From positions 1 through 64,000 of the forward strand of contig JBDIVS010000013.1 in the NCBI GenBank assembly GCA_039794245.1: a stretch of 64,000 bases of DNA, read 5' to 3'. The notes beneath the pieces were generated by a model. It was not told the origin of the DNA. It saw only the letters and a list, made by a program, of their open reading frames with translations, and searched no databases. A program made the position numbers and the translations under genes. Below are positions 40,454-49,497 of this stretch, piece by piece (the first letter of the stretch is position 1; every line of letters starts with the position of its first letter). This stretch comes from DAITQM01 sp039794245 (GTDB lineage: Bacteria > Pseudomonadota > Gammaproteobacteria > Xanthomonadales > Wenzhouxiangellaceae).

Positions 40454-40983
40454 TCCAGAGGTTCGAAACAATTCCGCTGGCGGTTCTTGCGCACCCGCCC
40501 AGGGTGCCAGACGCGGCCGTTCATCACGATCCAGATGCCGGCTGGCAGGGCCTGCACGGCACCGACCGCGGTGCCGATGTTGAACACCGCATCGGAAGCG
40601 ATGAAGCCCGCCGGCTGCAGGGCGCCGGTCAGGACGACGACCTTGTCGCCGAGACCGGCCAGGGCGCGGGCGGTTTCGATCATTGTATCGGTGCCGTGGG
40701 TGACGATGAAATGCCGGGCCGTGGACGCTTCGATCGCGGCCCGGATCGCGGCCCGGTCGCTGTCATCCATGGCCAGCGAGTCCTTGCGCATCAGTTGCGT
40801 GATCTCAAAGGTGAAGGCGACCTGCATGTCGCGCAGGACACGGACGATTTGCGGTTCGCCGATCTGGTAATCGCTGAGCTGATCGAAATAGACCTTGTCG
40901 ATCGTGCCGCCGGTGGTGATGATGACGAGGCGTTCGAGCGGCGGCAGGCCGGCGGCGGGGTACCCGCTCCGGGTATCGCTCAT
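40438..40983 (-). CDS. Small asparaginase-domain protein
   Basis: A 181-residue protein with the N-terminal fold of L-asparaginases only. It has IITTGGTIDKVYFDQLSDY (the first catalytic Thr) and FIVTHGTDTMIETARAL (the second Thr and Asp), both conserved. Full asparaginases are about 330 residues, but a stand-alone family of about 165 residues exists, so this is likely full length. The last residues (DPTVA) and the TAA stop come from the terminal repeat of the miniature element. The start overlaps the acyl-CoA dehydrogenase stop (ATGA). Confidence 0.8.
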   Translation of the reverse strand: MSDTRSGYPAAGLPPLERLVIITTGGTIDKVYFDQLSDYQIGEPQIVRVLRDMQVAFTFEITQLMRKDSLAMDDSDRAAIRAAIEASTARHFIVTHGTDTMIETARALAGLGDKVVVLTGALQPAGFIASDAVFNIGTAVGAVQALPAGIWIVMNGRVWHPGRVRKNRQRNCFEPLDPTVA

Positions 40984-42644
40984 TGGGCCGCCGGACCGCC
41001 GGCCGCGCTGTCGAGCACAGGGATTTCATCCAGCCGGTCGTCCGGCTCGAGGTGGCGCGCCAGACGTTCGGCCACGGCCCGGTAAAACCCCGCACGAGCC
41101 GGGGTCGCCGCTGCCTGTTCGAGCAGCGCGACGGCCTGGATCATCCGGGCCTGGGCCAGGGCCAGGTGGCGCGCGCCGCTCTGCCGCCCGGCGTCGTGCT
41201 CGGCATCGAACCATTGTTGCCAGGCGGTGGCGGCGGCGCTCAGGCGGCCGCACCACTCCGGTTTCGCCGGGATCCGGGCGAGCCGTTCGGCGAGCCAGTC
41301 GTGCAGAACCTTGAGGCCGCCCACTTGGCCGAGAGCACGGAGCAGATCGAGGGCCAGCACGTTGGTCGTGCCCTCCCAGATGGTCAGCACCTGGGCGTCG
41401 CGCAGCAGTTGCGGCAGGCCGGTGTCTTCGAGATAGCCCGCCCCGCCGAACGATTCGACCACTTCCGACAGGCCGGCCACCGCGTCGCGGGCCGTCGCCA
41501 GTTTGGCGATCGGAGTGACGAGGCGCAGCACCGCTTCGCCTGAGGTGCCGTGCTCGGCACGGCCGAGCAGGGCGACCTGGGTGAAGGCCAGGTGCAATGT
41601 TGCGGCACACCGCGCGTGCAGCGCACCGAGCGTCGCACGGTGCAGCGGCAGCGCGGCGAGCGGGGCACCGAAAGCCGAGCGCCGCGGCGCGTAATCGGCG
41701 GCGAGCAGCACGCCGCGGGCGAGCAGCGCGGCGGCGGTCACCGCGTTCCACGTCCGGGTCAGGGTCAGCATCGGCGCGATGTTGGGGACTCCACGGTCGA
41801 GGCCGGCGACCGGTTCGGCGGGCACGCCGTCCAGCCACAATTCGGCGGTCGGCAGCTTGCGTGTCCCGAGTTTGTCCTTGAGGCGGAGGATTTCAATATG
41901 GTTGAGCCGCCCGGCGCGATCGTGCGGTTCGAGGTAAAACAAGGCCAGGCCGGCCGAGCCGGCGGGCGCCCCTTCCGGCCGGGCCAGCGTCAGGGCCATC
42001 TCCGAGGTCGCCGCCGAGGTGAACCATTTGCGGCCATACAGCCGCCACAGGCCCTGGGCGTCCTGCCGGGCCACGGTTTCGGTGCCGCCGACATCGGAAC
42101 CGCCGGTGGTTTCGGTCATCCATTGCCCGGAGGTCCAGCACGCCTCCGGGTCGCGGCTCATGAGGCGTGGTTCGGCGCGGCGGCGCAGCATCTGGTTGCC
42201 GGTGTGGCGCAGCACCGCGAGCGCGCCGTCGCTCATGGCCAGCGGGCAGCCGTAAATGTCGGTCGAGGGCAAGAACAGATAGGCCAGGGCGAATTCGTGG
42301 AGCCGGGCATCAGCGCCGTACCGCTCATCGTAGCCGGCGGCCAGGATGCCGAACTCGGCCGCGACGCGCCGGGCCCGCTGCCAGACCGCGGTCAGTTCGA
42401 TCCGGTCGATCCGCCGCCCCCAGGCATCGTACTGGGTCAGTTTCGGTTCGTTGGGCAGGTCGAGCAGTTGCAATTCGTACAACGCACCGCCGGCCAGCTC
42501 GCCGAGCGCATCCAGTTGCGACTCGATCGCGCTCAGCGTCTCGAGCGGTAAGTAACCGGCCAGCAGGTCACGGAACAAGACATCGCCGCGCCAGGTGTTG
42601 CCGAGGCGCGGCGGATCTTGGATGAACAAATCGTCGAGTTTCAT
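40980..42644 (-). CDS. Acyl-CoA dehydrogenase family protein (AidB-like)
   Basis: A 554-residue flavoprotein, longer than the usual 380–400 because of an N-terminal extension and a C-terminal helical part, as in the AidB group. It shows CWTSGQWMTETTGGSDVGGT (the FAD and substrate loop) and WFTSAATSEMALTLARP, then the flavin-side VVESFGGAGYLEDTGLPQLL and IWEGTTNVLALDLLRA. The true substrate is unknown. AidB of E. coli is tied to alkylation response. The start at 42644 excludes an upstream Arg-rich extension. It is cotranscribed with the asparaginase-like gene. Confidence 0.85.
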   Translation of the reverse strand: MKLDDLFIQDPPRLGNTWRGDVLFRDLLAGYLPLETLSAIESQLDALGELAGGALYELQLLDLPNEPKLTQYDAWGRRIDRIELTAVWQRARRVAAEFGILAAGYDERYGADARLHEFALAYLFLPSTDIYGCPLAMSDGALAVLRHTGNQMLRRRAEPRLMSRDPEACWTSGQWMTETTGGSDVGGTETVARQDAQGLWRLYGRKWFTSAATSEMALTLARPEGAPAGSAGLALFYLEPHDRAGRLNHIEILRLKDKLGTRKLPTAELWLDGVPAEPVAGLDRGVPNIAPMLTLTRTWNAVTAAALLARGVLLAADYAPRRSAFGAPLAALPLHRATLGALHARCAATLHLAFTQVALLGRAEHGTSGEAVLRLVTPIAKLATARDAVAGLSEVVESFGGAGYLEDTGLPQLLRDAQVLTIWEGTTNVLALDLLRALGQVGGLKVLHDWLAERLARIPAKPEWCGRLSAAATAWQQWFDAEHDAGRQSGARHLALAQARMIQAVALLEQAAATPARAGFYRAVAERLARHLEPDDRLDEIPVLDSAAGGPAAQ

Positions 42645-42649
42645 CGTGT

Positions 42650-43258
42650 TCAGGCGGCCGGCGGCCGGCCTGCCAGTTTGACGGCTACTGCGGCGAGGCG
42701 CGTGCCGAGCGCCCGGCACAGCTCGATTTCATAGTCGTCGAGCGGCCTTTTGGCATCGGCGCCGGCCAGGTGGCTCGGGCCGTAAGGGGTGCCGCCGCTT
42801 TTTGTCTCGAGCAGCGCTTTTTCGCTGTACGGCAGGCCGACCAGCAACATGCCATGGTGCAGCAGCGGCAGCATCATCGACAAAAGCGTGCTTTCCTGGC
42901 CACCGTGCAGGCTGGCGGTCGAGGTGAATGCCGCTGCCGGTTTGCCGGCCAGCGCGCCGCTCAGCCATAAATTTGCCGTACCGTCGAGAAAGTATTTCAG
43001 CGGCGCGGCCATATTACCGAAGCGCGTCGGACTGCCGATGATCAGGCCGGCGCAGTCGGCAAGCTCGTCGTGCCGGGCCCACGGCGGCCCGTCGTTGGGT
43101 GCGGCACCCGGGTCGGCGGGCCGGCCGTCGCTGACCGGCGGTACGGTACGCAGCACCGCTTCGGCGTTTTGCACGGTCTCGACGCCGCGGGCGATGTGCC
43201 GGGCCATCGCCGCGGTGTTGCCGTGGCGGCTGTAATAGACGATCAGGATTTTGTGCAT
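42650..43258 (-). CDS. wrbA: NAD(P)H:quinone oxidoreductase WrbA
   Basis: A 202-residue flavodoxin-fold enzyme. The FMN loop is VYYSRHGNTAAMARHIARG, followed by GSPTRFGNMAAPLKYFLDG and TSTASLHGGQESTLLSMM, the WrbA signature. It reduces quinones by two electrons, which limits semiquinone stress. The start at 43258 (MHKILIVYYS) was chosen over an upstream ATG. The order yihY // arsC–wrbA is the one seen in Pseudomonas aeruginosa. Confidence 0.93.
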   Translation of the reverse strand: MHKILIVYYSRHGNTAAMARHIARGVETVQNAEAVLRTVPPVSDGRPADPGAAPNDGPPWARHDELADCAGLIIGSPTRFGNMAAPLKYFLDGTANLWLSGALAGKPAAAFTSTASLHGGQESTLLSMMLPLLHHGMLLVGLPYSEKALLETKSGGTPYGPSHLAGADAKRPLDDYEIELCRALGTRLAAVAVKLAGRPPAA

Positions 43259-43293
43259 GGGCCGTTGCCAGGGTCTATGATGAATCATCCGGG

Positions 43294-43659
43294 TCACAGC
43301 AGTTCCAACACCCGCTCCGGCGGCCGGCCGATCACCGCCCGCCGGCCGGTGGAGACGATCGGTCGTTCGAGCAGGATCGGATGGGCCGCGACGGCGGCCA
43401 AAAGCGTATTTTCATCGGCCAGGTCAGGGTCGATGTCAAGTTCGCGCCACACCGGTTCGCTGCGGCGCACGATCTTGCGCGGCGCCAATTGCAGCGCGGT
43501 GATCAGGGCGCGAAGTTCGGCCACCGCCGGTGCATGTTTCAGATAGTCGACGATTTCAGGCTCGATGCCGTGCTCGCGGAGCAGGGCCAGCGCCGCCCTC
43601 GACTTCGAGCAGCGCGGGTTATGATAGATCGTGTAATGGCCGGGGGGTGCAACGTTCAT
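43294..43659 (-). CDS. arsC: Glutaredoxin-dependent arsenate reductase ArsC
   Basis: A 121-residue thioredoxin-fold protein with the catalytic Cys17 in NPRCSKSRAAL and the Arg-rich C-terminal half (IVSTGRRAVIGRPPERVLELL). It reduces arsenate with glutathione and glutaredoxin. It leads into wrbA and starts 11 bases from the divergent yihY. No arsB/acr3 or arsenic-type arsR is nearby, so this is the housekeeping YffB/ArsC-like copy kept beside wrbA in gammaproteobacteria. Confidence 0.9.
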   Translation of the reverse strand: MNVAPPGHYTIYHNPRCSKSRAALALLREHGIEPEIVDYLKHAPAVAELRALITALQLAPRKIVRRSEPVWRELDIDPDLADENTLLAAVAAHPILLERPIVSTGRRAVIGRPPERVLELL

Positions 43660-43670
43660 GTGGATGGGGT

Positions 43671-44957
43671 ATGTCTGAGCCGCCGACAGTGCAGCACGCG
43701 TCGCTCGCCAGTATAGCGAAAGCGCTGGCCGGCCGGCGCCGCGTGCGCTACTGGCGCGGCCTTTTGGTCCAGTGCTGGACGCAGTTCGAGCGCGACGACA
43801 ATTTCCGGGTGGCCGGCGTTTTGAGCTACACCACGCTTCTGGCGCTGGTGCCGTTGCTCGCCGTCGTGCTCGGCGTGGTCAGCGCTTTTCCGGCCTTTGC
43901 CGAATGGTCGGAGCGCGTCCAGGATTTTTTGTTCAGCCAGTTTGTGCCGGCTGCCGGGGCGACTGTCCAGCAGTATGTCCGGCAATTCGTCGGTAACGCC
44001 CGGGTGCTGACCGGTCCCGGCGCGCTGTTTCTGGTGCTGACCGCGCTGCTGTTGATGTCGTCGATCGAGGCGGCGTTGAACCGCATCTGGCAGGTCACCG
44101 CGCCGCGCCGCTGGCGCAGTCGCATTCTGGTGTATTGGGCCATGCTGACCCTAGGTCCGCTGCTGCTTGGCGGTTCGCTGGCCCTGACCTCGGCGCTCGG
44201 CCCGGCAGAGGACGGCTGGTGGTCCGGGCCGCTCGCCTGGCTCACCGGCTGGCTGCCGTTTCTCGTCGCCTTCATCGGCTTTGGGATCTTGTTCGTCGTC
44301 GTTCCGAACCGGGCGGTGCCGTGGCGCGCCGGCTTCGCTGGGGCGCTGGTCGCGGCCTTGCTGTTCGAGGGCGCCAAGCTGGCGTTCGTCTGGTACGTGA
44401 CGACGTTTCCGACTTACGAGAAACTCTACGGCGCGCTGGCCGTGGTGCCGATTTTTCTGGTCTGGATCTACCTCACCTGGACCGTGATCCTGATCGGCGC
44501 CGGTATCAGCGCGGCGCTCGCCTCGTATCGGCTGGCCGACGGTCAGAAAATCATCTGCCCGGGGCGTTACGATGCGGCCGTCGCCTGGCGTGTGGTGCAC
44601 GAAGTGCGGCGCGCGGCCGAAGCCCAAACGCCGCTGCGTTTCGCGGAGTTGGCGGCCCGGCTGCCGGCCGACGAGGCGGCGGTGAGCCGGGTTGTCGGCC
44701 GCCTGCGCGAGCTGCGCTGGGTGGCGCTCAGCGAGGAAGGCTGGCTGCTGCCGGTCGGTGATTGCACGGCCCTGACCCTTGGCGATTTGTGCCGCGAATT
44801 CCCGGCGCCGCTGGTGTTGCCCGGTGATCCGGCCGTCGCCGCCATCGCGCCCGATCTGGCCGCGGCGCTCGCTGAAGTACGGCTGGCGGCGCAGGCGAAC
44901 CTCGACCGCCCCTTGCAGTCATATGTTCAATCTCCACACACCCGGGATGCCCGATGA
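43671..44957 (+). CDS. YihY/virulence factor BrkB family membrane protein
   Basis: A 428-residue inner-membrane protein with about six helices (residues 45–310, including LSYTTLLALVPLLAVVLGVV) and a C-terminal cytoplasmic winged-helix-like domain. The old name ribonuclease BN is now considered wrong for this family. The domain RFAELAARLPADEAAVSRVV recalls DNA-binding folds. The start at 43671 lies close to the divergent arsC. The stop overlaps the next gene (ATGA). Confidence 0.9.
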   Translation: MSEPPTVQHASLASIAKALAGRRRVRYWRGLLVQCWTQFERDDNFRVAGVLSYTTLLALVPLLAVVLGVVSAFPAFAEWSERVQDFLFSQFVPAAGATVQQYVRQFVGNARVLTGPGALFLVLTALLLMSSIEAALNRIWQVTAPRRWRSRILVYWAMLTLGPLLLGGSLALTSALGPAEDGWWSGPLAWLTGWLPFLVAFIGFGILFVVVPNRAVPWRAGFAGALVAALLFEGAKLAFVWYVTTFPTYEKLYGALAVVPIFLVWIYLTWTVILIGAGISAALASYRLADGQKIICPGRYDAAVAWRVVHEVRRAAEAQTPLRFAELAARLPADEAAVSRVVGRLRELRWVALSEEGWLLPVGDCTALTLGDLCREFPAPLVLPGDPAVAAIAPDLAAALAEVRLAAQANLDRPLQSYVQSPHTRDAR

Positions 44958-45460
44958 AGTCTCTTCTGACCCTCGCTCTCGCCGCCGCTTGTTGTGCGGT
45001 TTTACCGCTCCACGCCGGCGATGGCGATCGGACGCCGATCGATTTCACCTTGCCCAAGCTCGGCGGTGGCGAACTTGCCCTTTCCGAACTGCGCGGCCAA
45101 TGGGTCGTCGCCAATTACTGGGCCACCTGGTGTGCGCCGTGCCGCAAGGAGATTCCCGATCTTTCGGCCCTGCACGACCGGCGCGCCGATGTCACCGTGC
45201 TCGGTCTGGCCTACGAGGAAGTCGATCCGGAGGTCTTTGCCGAGTTTCTGCTCGAGTTCCCGGCCTCCTATCCGATTCTGGTTGCCGATGTCTTCGAGCC
45301 GCCGGCGGCGCTCGGCCCGCCGCGTGTCCTGCCGACGACGTTTCTGATCGATCCCAAAGGCGTGCTGGTCAAAACTTTTTATGGCCCGGTGACCAGCGGC
45401 GATATCGTCGCGGCCATCGATTCGCCGCCGGCTGCCGCCGCCACACCCGCCGCCAGATAA
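44954..45460 (+). CDS. TlpA-like periplasmic thiol:disulfide oxidoreductase
   Basis: A 168-residue thioredoxin-fold protein. A signal peptide (1–21) is followed by an active site WATWCAPCRKEIP (Cys60, Cys63) and the cis-Pro segment VLPTTFLIDPKG. It is a reductant of the TlpA/ResA type used for cytochrome c maturation or other periplasmic thiols. The ATG overlaps the yihY stop. Its C-terminal 82 bases overlap the convergent rnhB gene. Confidence 0.88.
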   Translation: MKSLLTLALAAACCAVLPLHAGDGDRTPIDFTLPKLGGGELALSELRGQWVVANYWATWCAPCRKEIPDLSALHDRRADVTVLGLAYEEVDPEVFAEFLLEFPASYPILVADVFEPPAALGPPRVLPTTFLIDPKGVLVKTFYGPVTSGDIVAAIDSPPAAAATPAAR

Positions 45461-46044
45461 CGCCGTACCGGCGCGTACGAGCGCCGGTGGATCGCGCACG
45501 GGCCGTGCCGGGCGAGTGCCGCAAGGTGCCCGGCCGTCGGGTAGCCTTTGTGGCGGGCGAAGCCGTATTCGGGATAACGCCGGTCGTACTCGGCCATCAG
45601 CCGGTCGCGGCTCACCTTGGCGATCACGGCCGCGGCGCTGATTACCGGAACCCGCGCGTCGCCGCCGATCAGCGCCTGGCAGGGAATGGCCAGTGGCGGC
45701 CGGTGCGGCCCGTCCACGACGGCAAAGCGCGGCCGGATCGCCAGCGCTTCGATGGCACGGCGCATCGCTTCAAGACTGGCGGCGAGGATGTTCAAGCGAT
45801 CGATTTCGTCGGCCTCGACGCTGGCCACAGCGAATGCCGCGGCGGTCGTGATAATCCGCCGGTACCACACCTCGCGTTGCGTGGCGCTCAGTTTCTTGGA
45901 ATCGCGGATACCGCCGTAGTCATCGTCACCGGCGATTACCGCCGCGGCCACAACCGGCCCGGCGAGCGGCCCGCGGCCGGCTTCATCGACGCCGGCGCAC
46001 GGCGCGGGCCAATCGGGCAGGATGCCGAACAGCGCGCTTGTCAT
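45379..46044 (-). CDS. rnhB: Ribonuclease HII
   Basis: A 221-residue enzyme that removes ribonucleotides from DNA. The catalytic residues appear in order: VDEAGRGPLAGPVVAAAVI (Asp-Glu), the DSKKLSATQRE loop, VDGPHRPP (Asp), and the acid in KVSRDRLM. The C-terminal tail beyond RRSYAPVRRYLA is unusual, and 82 bases of the gene overlap tlpA on the other strand. The start overlaps the lpxB stop. It is the last gene of the envelope cluster, as in other gammaproteobacteria. Confidence 0.93.
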   Translation of the reverse strand: MTSALFGILPDWPAPCAGVDEAGRGPLAGPVVAAAVIAGDDDYGGIRDSKKLSATQREVWYRRIITTAAAFAVASVEADEIDRLNILAASLEAMRRAIEALAIRPRFAVVDGPHRPPLAIPCQALIGGDARVPVISAAAVIAKVSRDRLMAEYDRRYPEYGFARHKGYPTAGHLAALARHGPCAIHRRSYAPVRRYLAAGVAAAAGGESMAATISPLVTGP

Positions 46045-47189
46045 CCGCTTTCGATCACCTCGCCGATCGCCGCGGCGGCGCAGTCGGCGGCAGTGCAGCG
46101 CAGCTTCAGGTGCAGTTCACGGAACCGCGCCTCGATCGCCGCCCGGCGTGGCGCGTCGTCGAGCAGGCGGCTGACCGAGGCGGCGAGGGCCGCGGCCGTG
46201 GCGCCGTGTTGCAGATATTCTTCGACGACGGTCTCGCCGGCCAGCAGATTGGGCAGCGAGAACCAGCGGGCCTGGTACAAGCGGAAGAGCCGCAGCAGAT
46301 GATAGGTCGCCGGATGCAGCCGGTAGGCGACCGTCAGCGGGCAATGATGGAACAGGGCTTCCAAGGTCGCCGTCCCGGAGGCGACGAGCGCTGCGTCGGC
46401 GGCGGCCAGCGCCCGGCCGGCTTCGCCGGTGGCGATCGCCAGCGGCAGATCGGGTTGCCAGATCTCGCGCAACGCCGCAAGGTGGGCGGCACCGGCCTCG
46501 TCCGGCTGTACGGCGAGCAGGCACAGGCCGGGGCGATTGGCGGCCACGATGGCCGCCGCGTCCAGGAAGGCCCGGCCCAGGCGCCGCCGCTCGGCGCTGC
46601 GGCTGCCCGGCAACAGGGCAAGTACGGGGGATTCGGGCGCGATACCGAGCGCCCTTTTCGCGGCGGTGCGGTCGGCAACGAGCGGGATGCGATCGGCCAG
46701 CGGGTGGCCGATATAACGCGCTTGTATCCCGCTACCTTCATAACAGGCCGGTTCGAATGGGAACAGGCAGAGCAGCAGGTCGGCGGCCTTGGCCACGGTG
46801 CGCACCCGGCCCGGCCGCCAGGCCCAGACGCTCGGGCTGACCAGGTGGACGACCCGGATCCCGGCGCGGCGCAGCCTGGCGCCGAGCGGCAGCGTGAAAT
46901 CCGGGTTGTCGATCGTCACGACGACCGCCGGCCGGCGGGCGATGATCCTGTCGTAAAGCCGGCGGCGCAGCCCTAGCAACCGCGGCACGTGGCGCAGCAC
47001 CTCGGCCAGTCCCATGACCGACAGCGCCTCGATATCCCACCAGGCATCGAACCCGGCGGCACGCATGGCCGGGCCGCCGATACCGCACACAGCGAGATCG
47101 TCCCTTTGCCGGCGTAGGGCGGCGATCAACTCGCCACCCAGGCGGTCGCCGGAGTGCTCGCCGGCGACCATCACCACCAGGTCGTTCAT
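46041..47189 (-). CDS. lpxB: Lipid-A-disaccharide synthase
   Basis: A 382-residue glycosyltransferase that joins UDP-diacylglucosamine and lipid X in lipid A synthesis at the cytoplasmic face. It has VVMVAGEHSGDRLGGELI at the start, then YVSPSVWAWRPGR-like (LVSPSVWAWRPGRVRT) and LLPGSRSAERRRLG, the family signature. The ATG at 47189 lies three bases after the lpxA stop. Length matches the E. coli enzyme. Confidence 0.96.
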   Translation of the reverse strand: MNDLVVMVAGEHSGDRLGGELIAALRRQRDDLAVCGIGGPAMRAAGFDAWWDIEALSVMGLAEVLRHVPRLLGLRRRLYDRIIARRPAVVVTIDNPDFTLPLGARLRRAGIRVVHLVSPSVWAWRPGRVRTVAKAADLLLCLFPFEPACYEGSGIQARYIGHPLADRIPLVADRTAAKRALGIAPESPVLALLPGSRSAERRRLGRAFLDAAAIVAANRPGLCLLAVQPDEAGAAHLAALREIWQPDLPLAIATGEAGRALAAADAALVASGTATLEALFHHCPLTVAYRLHPATYHLLRLFRLYQARWFSLPNLLAGETVVEEYLQHGATAAALAASVSRLLDDAPRRAAIEARFRELHLKLRCTAADCAAAAIGEVIESG

Positions 47190-47192
47190 GGT

Positions 47193-47966
47193 TCAGCGCA
47201 GGATGGCGCGTTCAGGAGCGGCGAAAAATGCGACCAGGGGTTCGATTTCAGCGCCCTCGGCAGCCAATTGATCGAGCGCGGCGCGCAATTTGTCGAGTGG
47301 CAGCTTGTCGCGGTAGATCAGCCGGTAGGCGCGCCGCAGGCGGGCGATCTGCTGCGCCGAGTAGCCGCGGCGTTTGAGCCCCTCGACGTTGACGCCGCGT
47401 GGTCTGGCCTTGTCGCTCGAGACGACGACATAAGGCGGGACGCTCCGGTTGATATGGCTGCCGAACGACAGCAGGCTGTGGGTACCGACGGCGCAAAACT
47501 GGTGGACCAGCGAATAGCCGCTGATGATCGCGTAATCGCCGACCGTGACATGGCCGGCGATCGCCGCGTTGTTGGCGAAGACGGTATGATCGCCGACTTG
47601 GCAGTCGTGGGCGATATGGACGCAGGCCATCAGCCAGTTGTCGTCGCCGATCCGGGTCGTGCCGCCGCCCTGCACCGTGCCGCGGTTCAGCGTGCACATC
47701 TCGCGGATCGTATTGCCATCGCCGATGATCAGTTCGGTGTCCTCCCCGCAGTATTTTTTGTCCTGCGGTTCGTCACCCAGCGAGGCGAACTGGAACACCC
47801 GGTTGTTGCGCCCCAGGGTCGTCCGGCCGGTGATCACGACATGGCCGGCGATCCGGCAGCCGGCGCCGATCGTCACCTCAGGGCCGATCAGGGTGTAAGG
47901 GCCGACCTCGACATCGCTCGCCAGGCGGGCGCCGGCGGCGACGAGCGCCGTTGGATGAATCGCCAT
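47193..47966 (-). CDS. lpxA: UDP-N-acetylglucosamine acyltransferase
   Basis: A 257-residue left-handed beta-helix enzyme that performs the first acylation of lipid A synthesis. The hexapeptide repeats start VGPYTLIGPEVTIG, and the catalytic His lies in ACVHIAHDCQVGD (His125 of E. coli). The C-terminal helical part has RPRGVNVEGLKRRGYS. It starts one base into the fabZ stop region, in the conserved lpxD–fabZ–lpxA–lpxB block. Confidence 0.96.
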   Translation of the reverse strand: MAIHPTALVAAGARLASDVEVGPYTLIGPEVTIGAGCRIAGHVVITGRTTLGRNNRVFQFASLGDEPQDKKYCGEDTELIIGDGNTIREMCTLNRGTVQGGGTTRIGDDNWLMACVHIAHDCQVGDHTVFANNAAIAGHVTVGDYAIISGYSLVHQFCAVGTHSLLSFGSHINRSVPPYVVVSSDKARPRGVNVEGLKRRGYSAQQIARLRRAYRLIYRDKLPLDKLRAALDQLAAEGAEIEPLVAFFAAPERAILR

Positions 47967-48433
47967 CAGTCGCGCTTTTCAGCGCACAGGAACTCGGCGC
48001 TTGCCACCACCTTGCCGCCGATCGAGGTCGTGCCGTCGTAAACGCCCATGTTGCGCAGCGTCCGGCGCTGGTGGATTTCCATGATCAACTGGTCACCGGG
48101 ACGGATCATGCCGGTGAACCGCGCCTTGTCGATCTTGACCAGGTAGAACATCGGGCAGTATTCGTTGCGCCGCCGGTGCCAGAGTTGGACCATCACGCCG
48201 GCCGCCTGGGCCATCGCTTCGAGGACCAGCACGCCGGGCATGATCGGTTGGTTGGGAAAGTGGCCGGCGAAGAAGGGCTCGTTGTAGGTGACGTTTTTCA
48301 GCGCTTTCAGCCACAGTTCGCCGTCGAGCGAATAATCGAGTACCCGATCGACCAGCAGGAAGGGCTGGCGATGGGGCAGACAGCTCATGATGCCCTCGAT
48401 ATCGAGGGTTCGGTTGTTGTCGTCAGCGGTCAC
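47966..48433 (-). CDS. fabZ: 3-hydroxyacyl-ACP dehydratase
   Basis: A 155-residue hot-dog-fold enzyme of fatty acid elongation. The active site has His in LPHRQPFLLVDRV and Glu in GHFPNQPIMPGVLVLEAMAQ. Its place between lpxD and lpxA lets the cell balance phospholipid and lipid A precursors. The start overlaps the lpxD stop by four bases. Confidence 0.96.
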   Translation of the reverse strand: MTADDNNRTLDIEGIMSCLPHRQPFLLVDRVLDYSLDGELWLKALKNVTYNEPFFAGHFPNQPIMPGVLVLEAMAQAAGVMVQLWHRRRNEYCPMFYLVKIDKARFTGMIRPGDQLIMEIHQRRTLRNMGVYDGTTSIGGKVVASAEFLCAEKRD

Positions 48434-49473
48434 TTCTGTTCTCCGCGGCGCGGTTCGGGGCCGGTGGTACGAATCATATTATCGAGTTTTTTGAACAGCG
48501 CATCCAGCCGGGCCAGGCGTGCGTGGTTGCGCCACCAGCGGCGGGCCGGCTGCGCGGCGACCACAGCGCCGTATTCGCCCGGTTCGGCGATCGAATGGCA
48601 GACGCTGCTCATGCCGTGGATGGTCACCCGGTCGCAGATCCGGATATGGCCGAGGATCGATGCTGCGCCGCCGATCAGGCAATGGCAGCCGATCACTGCG
48701 CTGCCGGCGATGCCGACGCAGGCGGCAATCGCCGTATGGGCGCCGATCCGGACGTTGTGGGCGACCTGCACCAGGTTGTCGATCCTGACGTCGTTCTCCA
48801 GCACCGTATCGCCGAGCGTCCCGCGGTCGATCGTCGTGTTGGCGCCGATTTCGCAGTCGTCGCCGATATCGACAGTACCGATCTGCGGGATCTTGCGCCA
48901 GCCGCCGGCGGTCGGCGCCAGGCCGAAGCCGTCGCTGCCGATCACCGCTCCGGGATGGACGATGACACGCGCCCCGAGCCGGACCCCGTGGGCGAGTACG
49001 GCGCGGGCGTGGATCATGCAACCGGCGCCGAGGGTGCTGTTGGCGCCGATCACCGCGCCGGGGCCGATCGTGCACCCGTCGCCGACCACGGCGCCTGCCG
49101 CGATCACCGCCAGCGGGCCGATGGCGACGTCCGCGCCGAGCACCGCGGATGGGTCGATGACCGCGGTCGGCGCCAAGCCGGACAGCCTGGGCGCGGGGTC
49201 GAACAACGAGGCGAGGCGGGCGAAATCGGCAAGAGGCTCGGTACTGTAAAGATAATGGCCCGGACGATCGCCCTCGGTGCCGGGCTTGAGCAACACGGCG
49301 CCGGCGCGCGACGCGGCCAGCGCCGCGCGGTAGCGCGGCGACGCAAAATAGGCGATGTGGGTTGGCCCGGCGTTGTCGAGTGGGGCGGCGCCGGTCAGTT
49401 CAAGGCCGCCGTCGCCGGCGTATTCCAGCCCGAGGCGGGCCGCGATCTCAGCCAGACGGTAAGGTGAGCTCAC
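48430..49473 (-). CDS. lpxD: UDP-3-O-(3-hydroxyacyl)glucosamine N-acyltransferase
   Basis: A 347-residue beta-helix acyltransferase for the third lipid A step. After the N-terminal uridine-binding domain (IAARLGLEYAGDGGLEL), the hexapeptide repeats include VIGSDGFGLAPTAGGWRKIP. The catalytic His is in NLVQVAHNVRIG. The C-terminal helix is present. It lies 24 bases after the skp stop. Confidence 0.95.
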   Translation of the reverse strand: MSSPYRLAEIAARLGLEYAGDGGLELTGAAPLDNAGPTHIAYFASPRYRAALAASRAGAVLLKPGTEGDRPGHYLYSTEPLADFARLASLFDPAPRLSGLAPTAVIDPSAVLGADVAIGPLAVIAAGAVVGDGCTIGPGAVIGANSTLGAGCMIHARAVLAHGVRLGARVIVHPGAVIGSDGFGLAPTAGGWRKIPQIGTVDIGDDCEIGANTTIDRGTLGDTVLENDVRIDNLVQVAHNVRIGAHTAIAACVGIAGSAVIGCHCLIGGAASILGHIRICDRVTIHGMSSVCHSIAEPGEYGAVVAAQPARRWWRNHARLARLDALFKKLDNMIRTTGPEPRRGEQK

Positions 49474-49497
49474 GGCCGGCCACCGGCGGGGAGCCGC

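Noticed and set aside
40438..40983. Truncated full-length L-asparaginase caused by the miniature element insertion
   Set aside because: A stand-alone family of about this size exists, and the protein keeps the expected end near the insertion; only the last few residues come from the element.
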